Below, in pieces: positions 16,169-25,563 of a stretch of 64,000 nucleotides of DNA. Under the pieces are notes generated by a model that worked only from the letters and a program-made list of their open reading frames with translations, did not search any database and was not told the DNA's origin. Source of the stretch: Pelomonas lactea (GTDB lineage: Bacteria; Pseudomonadota; Gammaproteobacteria; Burkholderiales; Burkholderiaceae_C); the NCBI RefSeq assembly GCF_043555885.1, contig NZ_JBIGHX010000003.1, forward strand, positions 878,500 through 942,499, read 5' to 3'. Made by a program: the position numbers and the translations under genes. Each line of letters begins with the position of its first letter. Positions within the stretch are counted from its first letter, which is position 1.

Positions 16169-16912
16169 ATGCGCATCCTGATTTCCAACGACGACGGCTA
16201 CCTCGCTCCCGGCTTGGCGGCCCTCGTGAAAGCCTGCGAAGGCCTGGGCGAGATCGACGTCATCGCCCCCGAGCAGAACGCCAGCGGCACGTCCAACTCG
16301 CTGACGCTGAACCGCCCGCTGAACGTCTACCGCGCCGCCAACGGCTTCCGCTACGTCAGCGGCACGCCGTCGGACGGCGTCCACCTCGCGTTGAGCGGCC
16401 TGCTGGGTTACCGGCCGGACCTGGTGCTCTCGGGCATCAACAACGGCGCCAACATGGGCGATGACACGCTGTACTCCGGTACCGTGGCCGCGGCCACCGA
16501 GGGCTATCTGTTCGGCATCCCGTCCATCGCGTTCTCGCAGGCCGAGAAGGGCTGGGGTGAACTGGAGGCCGCCGCCCGCACGGCGCGCAGCATCGTCGAG
16601 CAGGTCATCGCCGGTGGGCTGGGCCAGAGCTTCCTGCTGAACGTCAACATCCCCAACCGGGCCGATGCCGACACGCTGCCGCGCAAGATCACGCGGCTGG
16701 GGCGCCGCCACTCGGCCGAGGCCATCATCGAGCAGGTCAACCCGCGCGGCGAGACCATCTACTGGATCGGCCCGGCGGGCGAGGCCAAGGATGCCGACGA
16801 GGGCACGGACTTCCATGCCACCGCCAACGGCCAGGTGTCCATCACGCCGCTGCAGGTGGATCTGACCGAGCATTCGTCGCTGGGCGCCTGGGCGCGGCGC
16901 CTGGGCCTCTGA
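16169..16912 (+). CDS. surE: 5'/3'-nucleotidase SurE
   Basis: 247 residues. The start at ATG 16169 gives MRILISNDDG, the family's metal-binding DD at residues 8-9; an upstream in-frame start adds only nine unconserved residues. Other hallmarks are ASGTSNSLT and LSGINNGANMGDDTLYSGTVAA. SurE hydrolyses nucleoside monophosphates and is a stationary-phase survival protein. It begins the conserved surE-pcm-nlpD-rpoS cluster. Confidence 0.97.
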   Translation: MRILISNDDGYLAPGLAALVKACEGLGEIDVIAPEQNASGTSNSLTLNRPLNVYRAANGFRYVSGTPSDGVHLALSGLLGYRPDLVLSGINNGANMGDDTLYSGTVAAATEGYLFGIPSIAFSQAEKGWGELEAAARTARSIVEQVIAGGLGQSFLLNVNIPNRADADTLPRKITRLGRRHSAEAIIEQVNPRGETIYWIGPAGEAKDADEGTDFHATANGQVSITPLQVDLTEHSSLGAWARRLGL

Positions 16913-16916
16913 TCCG

Positions 16917-17720
<804 letters not shown>

Positions 17721-17766
17721 CGGAGCCGCTGGCGCACCGCGCCACACAATCCGGGCGGCCCCCAAC

Positions 17767-18678
17767 GTGCCTCACACGATGCCCTCACGCCTGCGTCCCC
17801 TTCTCGCCCTCACCACCTCGCTGCTGCTCAGCGCCTGCGGCACGTCGCTGCACCGAGCCCCGGTGGAGGACCGCAACCCCCAGCCTCCCAAGCCCGCAGC
17901 GGCCGCGCCTGCGCCTGCCGCATCCACCCCCGCCGCGCCCGAGGCCAAGCCGCTGCCGGGTGCGGAGAACGCCGGCAAGCCAGGCTACTACACCGTGAAG
18001 CCGGGTGATGCGCTGATCCGCATCGCGCTGGACAACGGCCAGAGCTGGCGCGACGTCGCCAAGTGGAACAGCCTGGAGAATCCCAACCGCATCGAGGTGG
18101 GCCAGGTGCTGCGCGTCGTGCCGCCCGGTGTTGATGCAAGCGCCGTGGCGGTGAAACCCGTCGTGACCGCCAAGGTCGAGGCGCGTCCGCTGGATGCCAA
18201 ACCGCCGCAGACCTCGGCCAGTGCGGCCTCTGCCGTGGCGGCGGCGCCCAAGGAGCCTGCGAAGGACGCAGCGAAGGAGGCGCCGAAGGAGGCGGCCGCG
18301 TCGGATGACGACACGCTGGGCTGGGCGTGGCCGGTGTCCCATCCGGTCAGCGCTGGCTTCGACGAGCAGCGCAACAAGGGCCTGGACTTCGCCGGCAAGC
18401 CGGGCGACCCGGTGCTGGCGGTGGCCGATGGGCGTGTGGTTTACGCAGGTTCGGGCTTGCGCGGCTACGGCAACTTGGTCATCATCAAGCACAACAACAC
18501 CTACCTGACGGCGTACGCCCACAACCGGGCGATGCTGGTCGAGCAGGATCAGGTGGTACGCAAGGGCCAGAGGATTGCCGAGATGGGTTCCACCGAAAGC
18601 GACACCGTCAAGCTGCACTTCGAAGTGCGCAAGCTCGGCAAGCCCGTCGATCCGGCCAAGCTGTTGCCGGCGCGCTGA
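17767..18678 (+). CDS. nlpD: NlpD-type lipoprotein, LysM plus degenerate LytM domain
   Basis: 303 residues from GTG 17767 (ATG at 17779 is an equally good start and gives a cleaner signal). The lipobox is LLLSAC. A LysM peptidoglycan-binding domain (YYTVKPGDALIRIALDNGQSW to GQVLRVVP) is followed by an Ala/Pro/Lys-rich linker and an M23 domain (GLDFAGKPGDPVLAVADG to LHFEVRKLG). Zinc ligands are mostly lost, as in E. coli NlpD, so it is probably an activator of the amidase AmiC during daughter-cell separation. It lies directly upstream of rpoS, whose promoter in E. coli lies inside nlpD. Confidence 0.93.
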   Translation: MPHTMPSRLRPLLALTTSLLLSACGTSLHRAPVEDRNPQPPKPAAAAPAPAASTPAAPEAKPLPGAENAGKPGYYTVKPGDALIRIALDNGQSWRDVAKWNSLENPNRIEVGQVLRVVPPGVDASAVAVKPVVTAKVEARPLDAKPPQTSASAASAVAAAPKEPAKDAAKEAPKEAAASDDDTLGWAWPVSHPVSAGFDEQRNKGLDFAGKPGDPVLAVADGRVVYAGSGLRGYGNLVIIKHNNTYLTAYAHNRAMLVEQDQVVRKGQRIAEMGSTESDTVKLHFEVRKLGKPVDPAKLLPAR

Positions 18679-18723
18679 GACGACGCGTTAGCGAATCAGG
18701 CACCTTGGGCCAGCGATCACGTC

Positions 18724-19743
18724 ATGAAACGCGCTGCGCCCTCCCTGACGAACGGTCACAACGGCCATGACGGCGCGGCCCACGAGCCGGCCGTCATGCT
18801 CGCGATGAACGGCGGCGCCGACACCGAGCCCGCCGCCGATGCCCCGGACGAAGACGCCCAGGTGCTGCGCAACGGCAGTGGCCAGGATGTCGAGCTGGGG
18901 AATGCGCTGCAGGCCTATCTGCGCGACATCCGCCGCACGCCGCTGCTGACGCCGCAGCAGGAGTTCGATACCGCCGTGGCTGCCCGCGCGGGCGATTTCG
19001 ACGCCCGCCAGGCCATGATCGAGCACAACCTGCGGCTCGTCGTCAGCATTGCCAAGAACTACCTGGGCCGCGGCCTGCCGATGAGCGACCTCATCGAGGA
19101 AGGCAACCTCGGCCTGATGCACGCCATCGGCAAGTTCGAGCCGGAGCGGGGCTTTCGCTTCTCGACCTACTCAAGCTGGTGGATTCGCCAGAGCATCGAG
19201 CGTGCGCTGATGCACCAGGCCCGCCTCGTGCGGTTGCCGGTGCACATCGTGCGCGAGCTCAACCAGGTGCTGAAGGCGCGCCGCGCGCTGGAGGCGCTGC
19301 AGAGCGCGCAGGGCGCGGAAGGCCGCGTGCGCGCCGAGGACGTGGCGCAGGCGCTGGGCCGGCCCGTCGACGAGGTGGCCGAACTGCTGGCCTATGCCGA
19401 GCTGCCCAGCTCGCTGGATTCGCCCGTGGACCGCAACGGCGAAGGCGGCGAGTCCATGCTCGATCTCGTCGCCGACGATCAGGCCATTGACCCGATGGGC
19501 CTGCGGCTGTCGCGCGAGGTGGAGGAGTTGCTGCAGCATGGCCTGGCCAGCCTGAACGATCGCGAGCGCGAAGTGCTGGCGGGGCGCTACGGCCTGTCGG
19601 ACCGCGAGCCCGAGACGCTGGACGTGCTGGCCATCCGCCTGAAGCTGACGCGCGAGCGCATCCGCCAGATCCAGATCGAGGCGCTGGCCAAGCTCAAGCG
19701 CAACATGATGCGGCACGGGGTCGACCGGGACAGCATCTTTTGA
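18724..19743 (+). CDS. rpoS: RNA polymerase sigma factor RpoS
   Basis: 339 residues. Region 1.2 begins at AYLRDIRRTPLLTPQQE; region 2 contains NLRLVVSIAKNYLGRGLPMSDLIEEGNLGLMHAIGKFEPERGFRFSTYSSWWIRQSIERALM; region 3 and region 4 (LTRERIRQIQIEALAKLKRNM) complete it. Together with nlpD and pcm upstream this identifies the stationary-phase sigma factor rather than RpoD. It ends at the TGA 19741-19743, where copy A of the dispersed hairpin element begins. Confidence 0.96.
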   Translation: MKRAAPSLTNGHNGHDGAAHEPAVMLAMNGGADTEPAADAPDEDAQVLRNGSGQDVELGNALQAYLRDIRRTPLLTPQQEFDTAVAARAGDFDARQAMIEHNLRLVVSIAKNYLGRGLPMSDLIEEGNLGLMHAIGKFEPERGFRFSTYSSWWIRQSIERALMHQARLVRLPVHIVRELNQVLKARRALEALQSAQGAEGRVRAEDVAQALGRPVDEVAELLAYAELPSSLDSPVDRNGEGGESMLDLVADDQAIDPMGLRLSREVEELLQHGLASLNDREREVLAGRYGLSDREPETLDVLAIRLKLTRERIRQIQIEALAKLKRNMMRHGVDRDSIF

Positions 19744-19881
19744 GCCTCTCGCCCAGCCTTGCCCTGGCTGAGCGCCGGCAAGTCTGGTCGGTCCCCCCAG
19801 GAGGCGGCGATGCTCGCGGCATCGAGCCGCGAACACATCGCCAGACGGGCCGGTTTGGGAGCGGCCCGGCGCTCGGCCCGG
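19744..19881 (+). repeat. Dispersed structured element, copy A
   Basis: First of three copies. It begins directly after the rpoS stop with GCCTCTCGCCCA, followed by a short hairpin (CAGCC/GGCTG, 19754-19770), then GTCCCCCCAGGAGGCGGCGATG, a central hairpin at 19813-19833 (CTCGCGGC, loop ATCGA, GCCGCGAA), then CACATCGCC and the GC-rich GGGCCGGTTTGGGAGCGGCCC region and GCGCTCGGCCCG ending at 19880. The rlmD start follows 40 bases later. Confidence 0.75.
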
Positions 19882-19919
19882 AAAACTGAGGCCAACCAGC
19901 CTCCTCCGATAATCGGGGG

Positions 19920-21272
19920 ATGACTCAAACGACAGATTGGCTCAAGGTCGAAAGCATCGAGCTTGAAGCGCAGGGCGTGGCGCACAACGCCGAAGGCAAG
20001 GTGGTGTTCATCGACGGCGCGTTGCCGGGCGAGATCGTGAAGGCGCAGATCTCGCGCCGCAAGAACAACTGGGAGCAGGGCCAGCTCACCGAGATCAGGA
20101 AGGAAAGCCCGCTGCGCGTGACGCCGGGCTGCCCGCACTTCGGCCTGCACGCCGGCGCCTGTGGCGGCTGCAAGATGCAGCACCTGCAGGCCGGCGCGCA
20201 GGTGGCCGTGAAGCAGCGCGTCGTGGAAGACCAGCTGTGGCACCTCGGCAAGGTCAAGCCCGAGGTGCTGTTGCGCCCCATCGAGGGCCCGACCTGGGGC
20301 TACCGCTACCGCGCGCGCTTCTCGGTGCGTTACGTGCAGAAGAAGGGTGTGGTGCTGATCGGCTTCCACGAGCGCAAGAGCCGCTACGTGGCCGACATGC
20401 AGGTCTGCAAGGTGGTGCCCCAGGTCGTCAGCGACCTGCTGATGCCGCTGCGCGAGCTCATTTCCCGCATGGCCGAGCGTGACCGGCTGCCGCAGATCGA
20501 GCTGGCGATGGGTGACGAGGTCATCGCCCTCGTGCTGCGCCATCTGAACCCGCTGCCGGCGGGCGACATCGCGCTGCTGCGTGCGTTTGCCGAGCAGCAC
20601 GGCGTGCAGTGGTGGCTGCAGCCCAAGGGGCCGGACACCGTCAAGCTGCTGGACGAAGGCGGCCCGCAGCTGGCCTACCGGCTGCCCGAGTTCGGCGTGA
20701 CGATGCCGTTCAAGCCGACCGACTTCACCCAGGTCAACCCGCACATCAACGCGGCGCTGGTGGGTCGCGCGCTGCGGTTGCTGGCGGTGCAGAAGGACGA
20801 CCGCGTCATCGACTGGTTCTGCGGCCTCGGCAACTTCACGCTGCCGCTGGCCACGCAGGCGCGCGAGGTGCTGGGCATCGAAGGCAGCGAGACGCTGGTG
20901 CAGCGCTCGCGCGAGAACGCCGCGGCCAACGGGCTGGCGCACAAGACGAGTTTTGTCGCGCGCAATCTGTTCGACATGACGCCCGAGCTGCTGGCGCTGG
21001 ACGGCACGGCGGACCGCTGGCTCATCGACCCGCCGCGGGAAGGCGCGTTTGCGCTGGCCAAGGCCGTGGCCGACATCGCCCAGGACCCGTCGCTCGCGCC
21101 CGGCTGGGTGGCGCCCAAGCGCATCGTCTACGTGAGCTGCAACCCGGCCACGCTGGCGCGCGACGCCGGGCTGCTGGTCAACGTGGCGGGCTACCGCTGC
21201 ACGGCGGCCAGTGCGGTGAACATGTTCCCGCACACCGCCCACGTGGAGAGCATTGCGGTCTTCGACCGTTGA
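19920..21272 (+). CDS. rlmD: 23S rRNA (uracil-1939-C5)-methyltransferase RlmD
   Basis: 450 residues of the RumA/TrmA family. An N-terminal TRAM domain is followed by a four-cysteine iron-sulfur region (CPHFGLHAGACGGCKMQHL) and a C-terminal SAM methyltransferase with the DWFCGLGNFTLPLA motif and the catalytic cysteine in VSCNPATLARD. It methylates U1939 of 23S rRNA. The intergenic CCGATAATCGG just upstream contains GATAAT (19908-19913), a possible -10 whose transcript would be almost leaderless; no good Shine-Dalgarno is seen. Confidence 0.94.
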   Translation: MTQTTDWLKVESIELEAQGVAHNAEGKVVFIDGALPGEIVKAQISRRKNNWEQGQLTEIRKESPLRVTPGCPHFGLHAGACGGCKMQHLQAGAQVAVKQRVVEDQLWHLGKVKPEVLLRPIEGPTWGYRYRARFSVRYVQKKGVVLIGFHERKSRYVADMQVCKVVPQVVSDLLMPLRELISRMAERDRLPQIELAMGDEVIALVLRHLNPLPAGDIALLRAFAEQHGVQWWLQPKGPDTVKLLDEGGPQLAYRLPEFGVTMPFKPTDFTQVNPHINAALVGRALRLLAVQKDDRVIDWFCGLGNFTLPLATQAREVLGIEGSETLVQRSRENAAANGLAHKTSFVARNLFDMTPELLALDGTADRWLIDPPREGAFALAKAVADIAQDPSLAPGWVAPKRIVYVSCNPATLARDAGLLVNVAGYRCTAASAVNMFPHTAHVESIAVFDR

Positions 21273-21354
21273 CGTTTTAGTAAACATGCTGGCCTGACGC
21301 CTGCTCTTCGGGACAACCCGAGGAGGCGGACGTGTGGATGTACGGAAGAATCAA

Positions 21355-21375
21355 TAAACAAACAAAGTTTGTTTA
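21355..21375. promoter_or_regulatory. Perfect palindromic operator-like site upstream of the GH5 gene
   Basis: Inverted repeat TAAACAAAC/GTTTGTTTA (nine-base arms, AAA centre) in a GC-rich background, 72 bases before the GH5 start. Such a site is typical for a dimeric repressor or activator; no matching regulator gene is next to it. Confidence 0.55.
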
Positions 21376-21447
21376 GTTCTTCCCGCCGAGTGCGAGCGCC
21401 ATGCAAGCGCCGCACCGGCACCATTCCACGGAGACAAGAGGCTGGCC

Positions 21448-22968
21448 ATGTTGCGAACCCATCTTCCGCGCCTGCTCGGCGCTGCCTGCCTGGCATTCGG
21501 CCTGGCGTCCACCGCGCTGGCACAGGGCGTGACCCTGCCGGCCCAGGCGCTCAAGCGCGGCGTGAACGTGCTGGGCTATGACCCGATCTGGAAGGAGCCC
21601 GCCAAGGCGCGCTTCCAGATGCGGCATCTGCAGGCCATCCGTGACGGCGGCTTCGACCATGTGCGGGTGAACCTGCATGCCTTCGAGCACATGGACGCCG
21701 CAGGCCAGTTGCCGGCGAGCTGGTTCAAGCAGCTCGACGAGGTGCTGGCTGCGTCGCTGAGCGCCGGCCTGCAGGTCATCATCGACCAGCACAACTTCAT
21801 GGACTGCGCCAAGTCCATCGACACCTGCCGCAGCAAGCTCAAGGCCTTCTGGCGCCAGGTGGCGCCGCGCTACAAGGATGCGCCGGACGGCGTGCTCTTC
21901 GAGATCCTGAACGAGCCCAACGGCGCCGCCGATCCGCTCTGGAACGACATCCTGGCCGAGAACCTGCAGATCATCCGCGAGACGAATCCCAAGCGCCGGG
22001 TCGTCGTGGGCCCGAAGTTCTGGAACTCGATGGACCACCTCGACAGCCTCAAGCTGCCCGAGGCCGACCGCAACCTGGTGGTGACTTTCCACTACTACTC
22101 GCCGTTCCCGTTCACGCACCAGGGGGCGCACTGGGTGGAGGAGTTCAAGAACACCTCGGGCGTCACCTGGGGCACGGCCGTCGAGCGCGAGCAGATCGGC
22201 AAGGACTTCGACAAGGTCAAGGCCTGGGCGCAGAAGCACGGCCGGCCCATCCTGCTGGGCGAGTTCGGCGCGCTGGAGACCGGGGCGCTGGCGCAACGCG
22301 TGGCATGGACGTCGACGGTGGCCCGCGCGGCCGAGGCGCGCGGCTTCGGCTGGAGCTACTGGCAGTTCGACTCCGACTTCATCGTCTGGGACATGAAGGC
22401 GGACGGCTGGGTCAAGCCCATCCTGAACGCGCTGGTGCCGTCGCCCGGCGCCCCGGTGGCCGCGGCAGCGCCCGCCGCCGCTCGCAGCAGCGATCCGGCG
22501 CTGGACCACCTCATCAACGTCAACAAGGTCAGCGCCTGGTCGGTGTACGGTGACGGGCAGTCCACGCAGCAGGTGGCTTGCGAGGCCTCGGGCAAGACCT
22601 GCCTGCGCGTAGCCCTGCAGGGCAAGCGTGCCAACCCGTGGGACATCGGCGCCATGGCGCCCATCACCGGTGACATCCGCAAGGGCGACAAGCTGCAGGT
22701 GCTGCTGTGGGCGCGGCTGGACACGGACGACGCCAAGGCGCAGGCCACCGTGCCGGTGTCGCTGCAGCTCAGCACGGCGCCGTACACCGCCGTGGTGTCG
22801 GGCTCGGCGGTGCTGACGAACAAGCTGGAGCCGGTCGTGCTGACCGGCACGTCGCAGGTGGATCAGCCGGCCGGCAGCGTGGCGCTGTCGGTGCAGATCG
22901 GGCAGGTCGGCCAGCCCCTGTGGCTCAGCGCGCCGTTCGTGCTGCGCAACTTCGTGCCGGCCAAGTAG
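21448..22968 (+). CDS. Secreted GH5-family glycoside hydrolase (endoglucanase-like) with C-terminal beta-sandwich
   Basis: 506 residues with a Sec signal peptide (MLRTHLPRLLGAACLAFGLASTALA). The catalytic domain (about 35-330) has the GH5 hallmarks: acid/base Glu156 in ILNEPN and nucleophile Glu272 in LLGEFGA, plus HYYSPF and the C-terminal WQFDSDF. After an Ala-rich linker (GAPVAAAAPAAA) a roughly 160-residue domain (WSVYGDGQST to the end) looks like a carbohydrate-binding beta-sandwich. It would hydrolyse beta-1,4-glucans or related polysaccharides outside the cell. A perfect palindrome lies upstream. No other polysaccharide gene is adjacent, so it is a monocistronic accessory gene. Confidence 0.88.
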   Translation: MLRTHLPRLLGAACLAFGLASTALAQGVTLPAQALKRGVNVLGYDPIWKEPAKARFQMRHLQAIRDGGFDHVRVNLHAFEHMDAAGQLPASWFKQLDEVLAASLSAGLQVIIDQHNFMDCAKSIDTCRSKLKAFWRQVAPRYKDAPDGVLFEILNEPNGAADPLWNDILAENLQIIRETNPKRRVVVGPKFWNSMDHLDSLKLPEADRNLVVTFHYYSPFPFTHQGAHWVEEFKNTSGVTWGTAVEREQIGKDFDKVKAWAQKHGRPILLGEFGALETGALAQRVAWTSTVARAAEARGFGWSYWQFDSDFIVWDMKADGWVKPILNALVPSPGAPVAAAAPAAARSSDPALDHLINVNKVSAWSVYGDGQSTQQVACEASGKTCLRVALQGKRANPWDIGAMAPITGDIRKGDKLQVLLWARLDTDDAKAQATVPVSLQLSTAPYTAVVSGSAVLTNKLEPVVLTGTSQVDQPAGSVALSVQIGQVGQPLWLSAPFVLRNFVPAK

Positions 22969-22982
22969 GCGCGGCGGCGATG

Positions 22983-23015
22983 AAAAAATGAAAAAGGCGG
23001 CCCGCGGGCCGCCTT
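22983..23015 (-). terminator. Rho-independent terminator of the BI-1 family gene
   Basis: Perfect 11-base-pair-armed palindrome at 22994-23015 (AAGGCGGCCCG/CGGGCCGCCTT), followed on the minus strand by the T-rich stretch TTTTTCATTTTTT. It terminates the minus-strand gene; the plus side lacks a U tract. Confidence 0.9.
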
Positions 23016-23036
23016 GTCGTTGGTTGCGAGGGCGCG

Positions 23037-23729
23037 TCAGTCGCGGTCGCCGCCGAAGATGCCCAGCAGCGACAGCAGGCTCTGGAACACGTTGTAGATG
23101 TCCAGGTAGATGGCCAGCGTGGCGCTGATGTAGTTGGTCTCGCCGCCGTCGATGACGCGCTTGATGTCGTACAGCATGAAGGCCGAGAAGATGCCCAGCG
23201 ACAGCACCAGCATCGTCAGCAGCAGGGCCGAGGATTGCAGGAAGATGTTGGCGATGCCGGCGATCATCAGGATGACGGCGCCGACCACCAGGAACTTGGC
23301 CCAAGACGACAGGTCGCGCTTGATGACGGTGGCGAGGCTGGCCATCGTGAAGAACACGGCCGCCGTGCCGCCGAAGGCAGTCATCACCAGCGACGTGCCG
23401 TTCTTGAAGCCCAGCACGTGGCCCACCAGGCGCGACAGCATCAGGCCCATGAAGAAAGTGAAGGCCAGCAGCGCGGCGACGCCAGCGGCGCTGTCCTTGG
23501 TCTTCTCGATGACGAACATCAGGCCGAATGCGCCGGCGAAGAAGATGATGGCGCTCATGCCGGCGCCCATGGTCCTGAACATGCCGGTGGACACGCCGAT
23601 CCAGGCGCCCAGCACGGTCGGCACGAGGGACAGGGCCAGCAGCCAGTAGGTGTTGCGCAGCGCGCGCTGACGGTCGGCGGCCAGGCCCGGGGCGGCGTAG
23701 CCGTATTGGGTTTGCAGGCTTTCGTTCAT
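23037..23729 (-). CDS. Bax inhibitor-1/YccA-family membrane protein
   Basis: 230 residues with seven predicted membrane segments (e.g. YWLLALSLVPTVLGAWIGV, GFKNGTSLVMTAFGGTAAVFF) and the family's C-terminal GGETNYISATLAIYLDIYNVFQSLLSLLGIFGG. Homologues (YccA, YbhL) modulate FtsH proteolysis or calcium leak; ftsH is in this window but not adjacent. The C-terminal acidic motif is intact. Confidence 0.92.
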   Translation of the reverse strand: MNESLQTQYGYAAPGLAADRQRALRNTYWLLALSLVPTVLGAWIGVSTGMFRTMGAGMSAIIFFAGAFGLMFVIEKTKDSAAGVAALLAFTFFMGLMLSRLVGHVLGFKNGTSLVMTAFGGTAAVFFTMASLATVIKRDLSSWAKFLVVGAVILMIAGIANIFLQSSALLLTMLVLSLGIFSAFMLYDIKRVIDGGETNYISATLAIYLDIYNVFQSLLSLLGIFGGDRD

Positions 23730-23820
23730 GTGAATCCTCCGAGGGACGAATGGGAAACCGCAGGCATTCTAGGGCGGTGTCGACGGGCTACATTGGGGGC
23801 TGTCCCTCGGAAATCAAGCC

Positions 23821-24222
23821 ATGAAACAGCAAGCCCAACTCGAACTCTCCGACGTCAAGCGCATCGCCGCCGCCGCCGAGGCCCATGCCCTGGAAAAGGG
23901 CTGGGCCGTGTCCATCGCCATCGTTGACGCCGGCGGCCACCTGCTCTGGCTGCAGCGGCTGGACGGCGCCTCGCCCAGCTCCGCCATGTTCGCGCCGGCC
24001 AAGGCGCATACGTCGGCGCTGGGGCGCCGCGAGTCCAAGGTCTACGAGGACATGATCAACGGCGGCCGGGTGTCCTTCCTCAGCGTGCCCGGCATGTACG
24101 GCACGCTGGAAGGCGGCGTGCCCATCCTCGTCGACGGCCAGGTCGTCGGCGCGGTGGGCGTCAGCGGCGTCAAGTCCAGCGAGGACGCCGAGATCGCCAA
24201 GGCCGGCATCGCGGCACTTTGA
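23821..24222 (+). CDS. GlcG/HbpS-family protein
   Basis: 133 residues matching the GlcG/HbpS/PduO-C fold: SIAIVDAGGHLLWLQRLDGASPSSAMFAPAKAHTSA and PILVDGQVVGAVGVSGVKSSEDAEIAKAG. Members bind haem or cobalamin or accompany glycolate oxidase; the neighbours (BI-1 protein, carA) give no clue. The gene has its own start with no upstream operon partner. Confidence 0.85.
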   Translation: MKQQAQLELSDVKRIAAAAEAHALEKGWAVSIAIVDAGGHLLWLQRLDGASPSSAMFAPAKAHTSALGRRESKVYEDMINGGRVSFLSVPGMYGTLEGGVPILVDGQVVGAVGVSGVKSSEDAEIAKAGIAAL

Positions 24223-24268
24223 GGCGTCACGAACCGGTCACGAAGCCTCCGTACTAACCCGGGTCGGC

Positions 24269-24392
24269 TATACTCGATGGGTTTACCTGAACCCTACGCT
24301 GCCCGGCGCCAAAACCCCCTCGGTTTTCTACAAATTGACCCGTCTTTCGATGGGTTGATGCTGGGCACGCGATCCACTTGCGGAGACCCTTT
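24269..24392 (+). promoter_or_regulatory. carA promoter -10 and structured leader
   Basis: TATACT at 24269-24274 is a good -10; no clear -35 is found. The predicted leader of about 110 bases contains several small inverted repeats: GGGTT/AACCC around 24279-24294 and AAAACC/GGTTTT around 24311-24327. A ribosome-binding site GGAGA at 24382 precedes the GTG start. Leader-based control by pyrimidines or arginine is possible but unproven. Confidence 0.45.
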
Positions 24393-25553
24393 GTGCTGAC
24401 CGACCTGCTCCATCCCCCTCAAGCAATCCTGGCTCTGGCGGATGGGACGGTGTTCCGAGGCCAGTCCATCGGTGCGACCGGCCAGACGGTGGGTGAGGTG
24501 GTGTTCAACACCTCGCTGACGGGCTACCAGGAAATCCTGACCGACCCCAGCTACTGCCGCCAGATCGTCACGCTGACCTACCCGCACATCGGCAGCTATG
24601 GCGTGAGCCCGGAAGACGTCGAGTCGTCCAAGGTGTACGCCGCCGGCCTGGTGGTCAAAGACCTGCCCGTCCGCGCTTCCAACTTCCGCGCCAACCAGAC
24701 GCTGGACGCGTACCTGCGTGAGCAGGGCACGGTGGCCATCGCGGGCCTGGACACGCGTCGCCTGACCCGCATCCTGCGCACGACCGGCGCCCAAAACGGC
24801 TGCATCCTGGCCCTGGCAACAGGCGAAGCGGTCACGCAGGCGCACATTGACGCCGCGGTGGCGGCAGCCAAGGCCGCGCCGTCGATGGCGGGCCTGGACC
24901 TGGCCAAGGTCGTCAGCCGCAGCGAGCGTGAGGTCTGGACCCAGAGCGAATGGAAGCTGGGCAGCGGCTACGGCGCGCAAACCGCGCCGAAGTTCCATGT
25001 CGTGGCCTACGACTTCGGCGTCAAGCACAACATCCTGCGCATGCTGGCCGAGCGCGGCTGCAAGGTCACCGTGGTGCCGGCTCAAACGCCGGCGGCCGAC
25101 GTGCTCGCGCTGAACCCGGACGGCATCTTTCTGTCCAACGGCCCTGGCGACCCGGAGCCGTGCGACTACGCCATCCAGGCCACTGCCACCCTGATCGAGT
25201 CCGGCATTCCGGTGTTCGGCATCTGTCTGGGTCACCAGATCCTGGCGCTGGCCTCCGGCGCCAAGACCTTCAAGATGAAGTTCGGCCACCACGGCGCCAA
25301 CCACCCGGTGAAGGACCTGGACAGCGGCCGCGTGGGCATCACCAGCCAGAACCACGGTTTCGCGGTGGACCCCGACACGCTGCCGGCCCACCTGCGCGCC
25401 ACGCACATCAGCCTGTTTGACGGCACGCTGCAGGGCATCGCGCGCACCGACAAGCCGGCCTTCAGCTTCCAGGGTCACCCGGAAGCCAGCCCCGGCCCGC
25501 ACGACATCGCCTACCTGTTCGACCGCTTCATCGGCCTGATGTCCAAGGCCTGA
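24393..25553 (+). CDS. carA: Carbamoyl-phosphate synthase, small (glutaminase) subunit
   Basis: 386 residues from GTG 24393, chosen because GGAGA lies eight bases before it; a TTG 15 bases earlier has no such site. The N-terminal domain carries FNTSLTGYQEILTDPSYCRQI; the C-terminal class I glutaminase has the nucleophile Cys278 in GICLGHQIL and the His/Glu of GHPEASPGP. It supplies ammonia from glutamine to CarB for carbamoyl phosphate, precursor of arginine and pyrimidines. Confidence 0.97.
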   Translation: MLTDLLHPPQAILALADGTVFRGQSIGATGQTVGEVVFNTSLTGYQEILTDPSYCRQIVTLTYPHIGSYGVSPEDVESSKVYAAGLVVKDLPVRASNFRANQTLDAYLREQGTVAIAGLDTRRLTRILRTTGAQNGCILALATGEAVTQAHIDAAVAAAKAAPSMAGLDLAKVVSRSEREVWTQSEWKLGSGYGAQTAPKFHVVAYDFGVKHNILRMLAERGCKVTVVPAQTPAADVLALNPDGIFLSNGPGDPEPCDYAIQATATLIESGIPVFGICLGHQILALASGAKTFKMKFGHHGANHPVKDLDSGRVGITSQNHGFAVDPDTLPAHLRATHISLFDGTLQGIARTDKPAFSFQGHPEASPGPHDIAYLFDRFIGLMSKA

Positions 25554-25563
25554 GGGCACGCAG

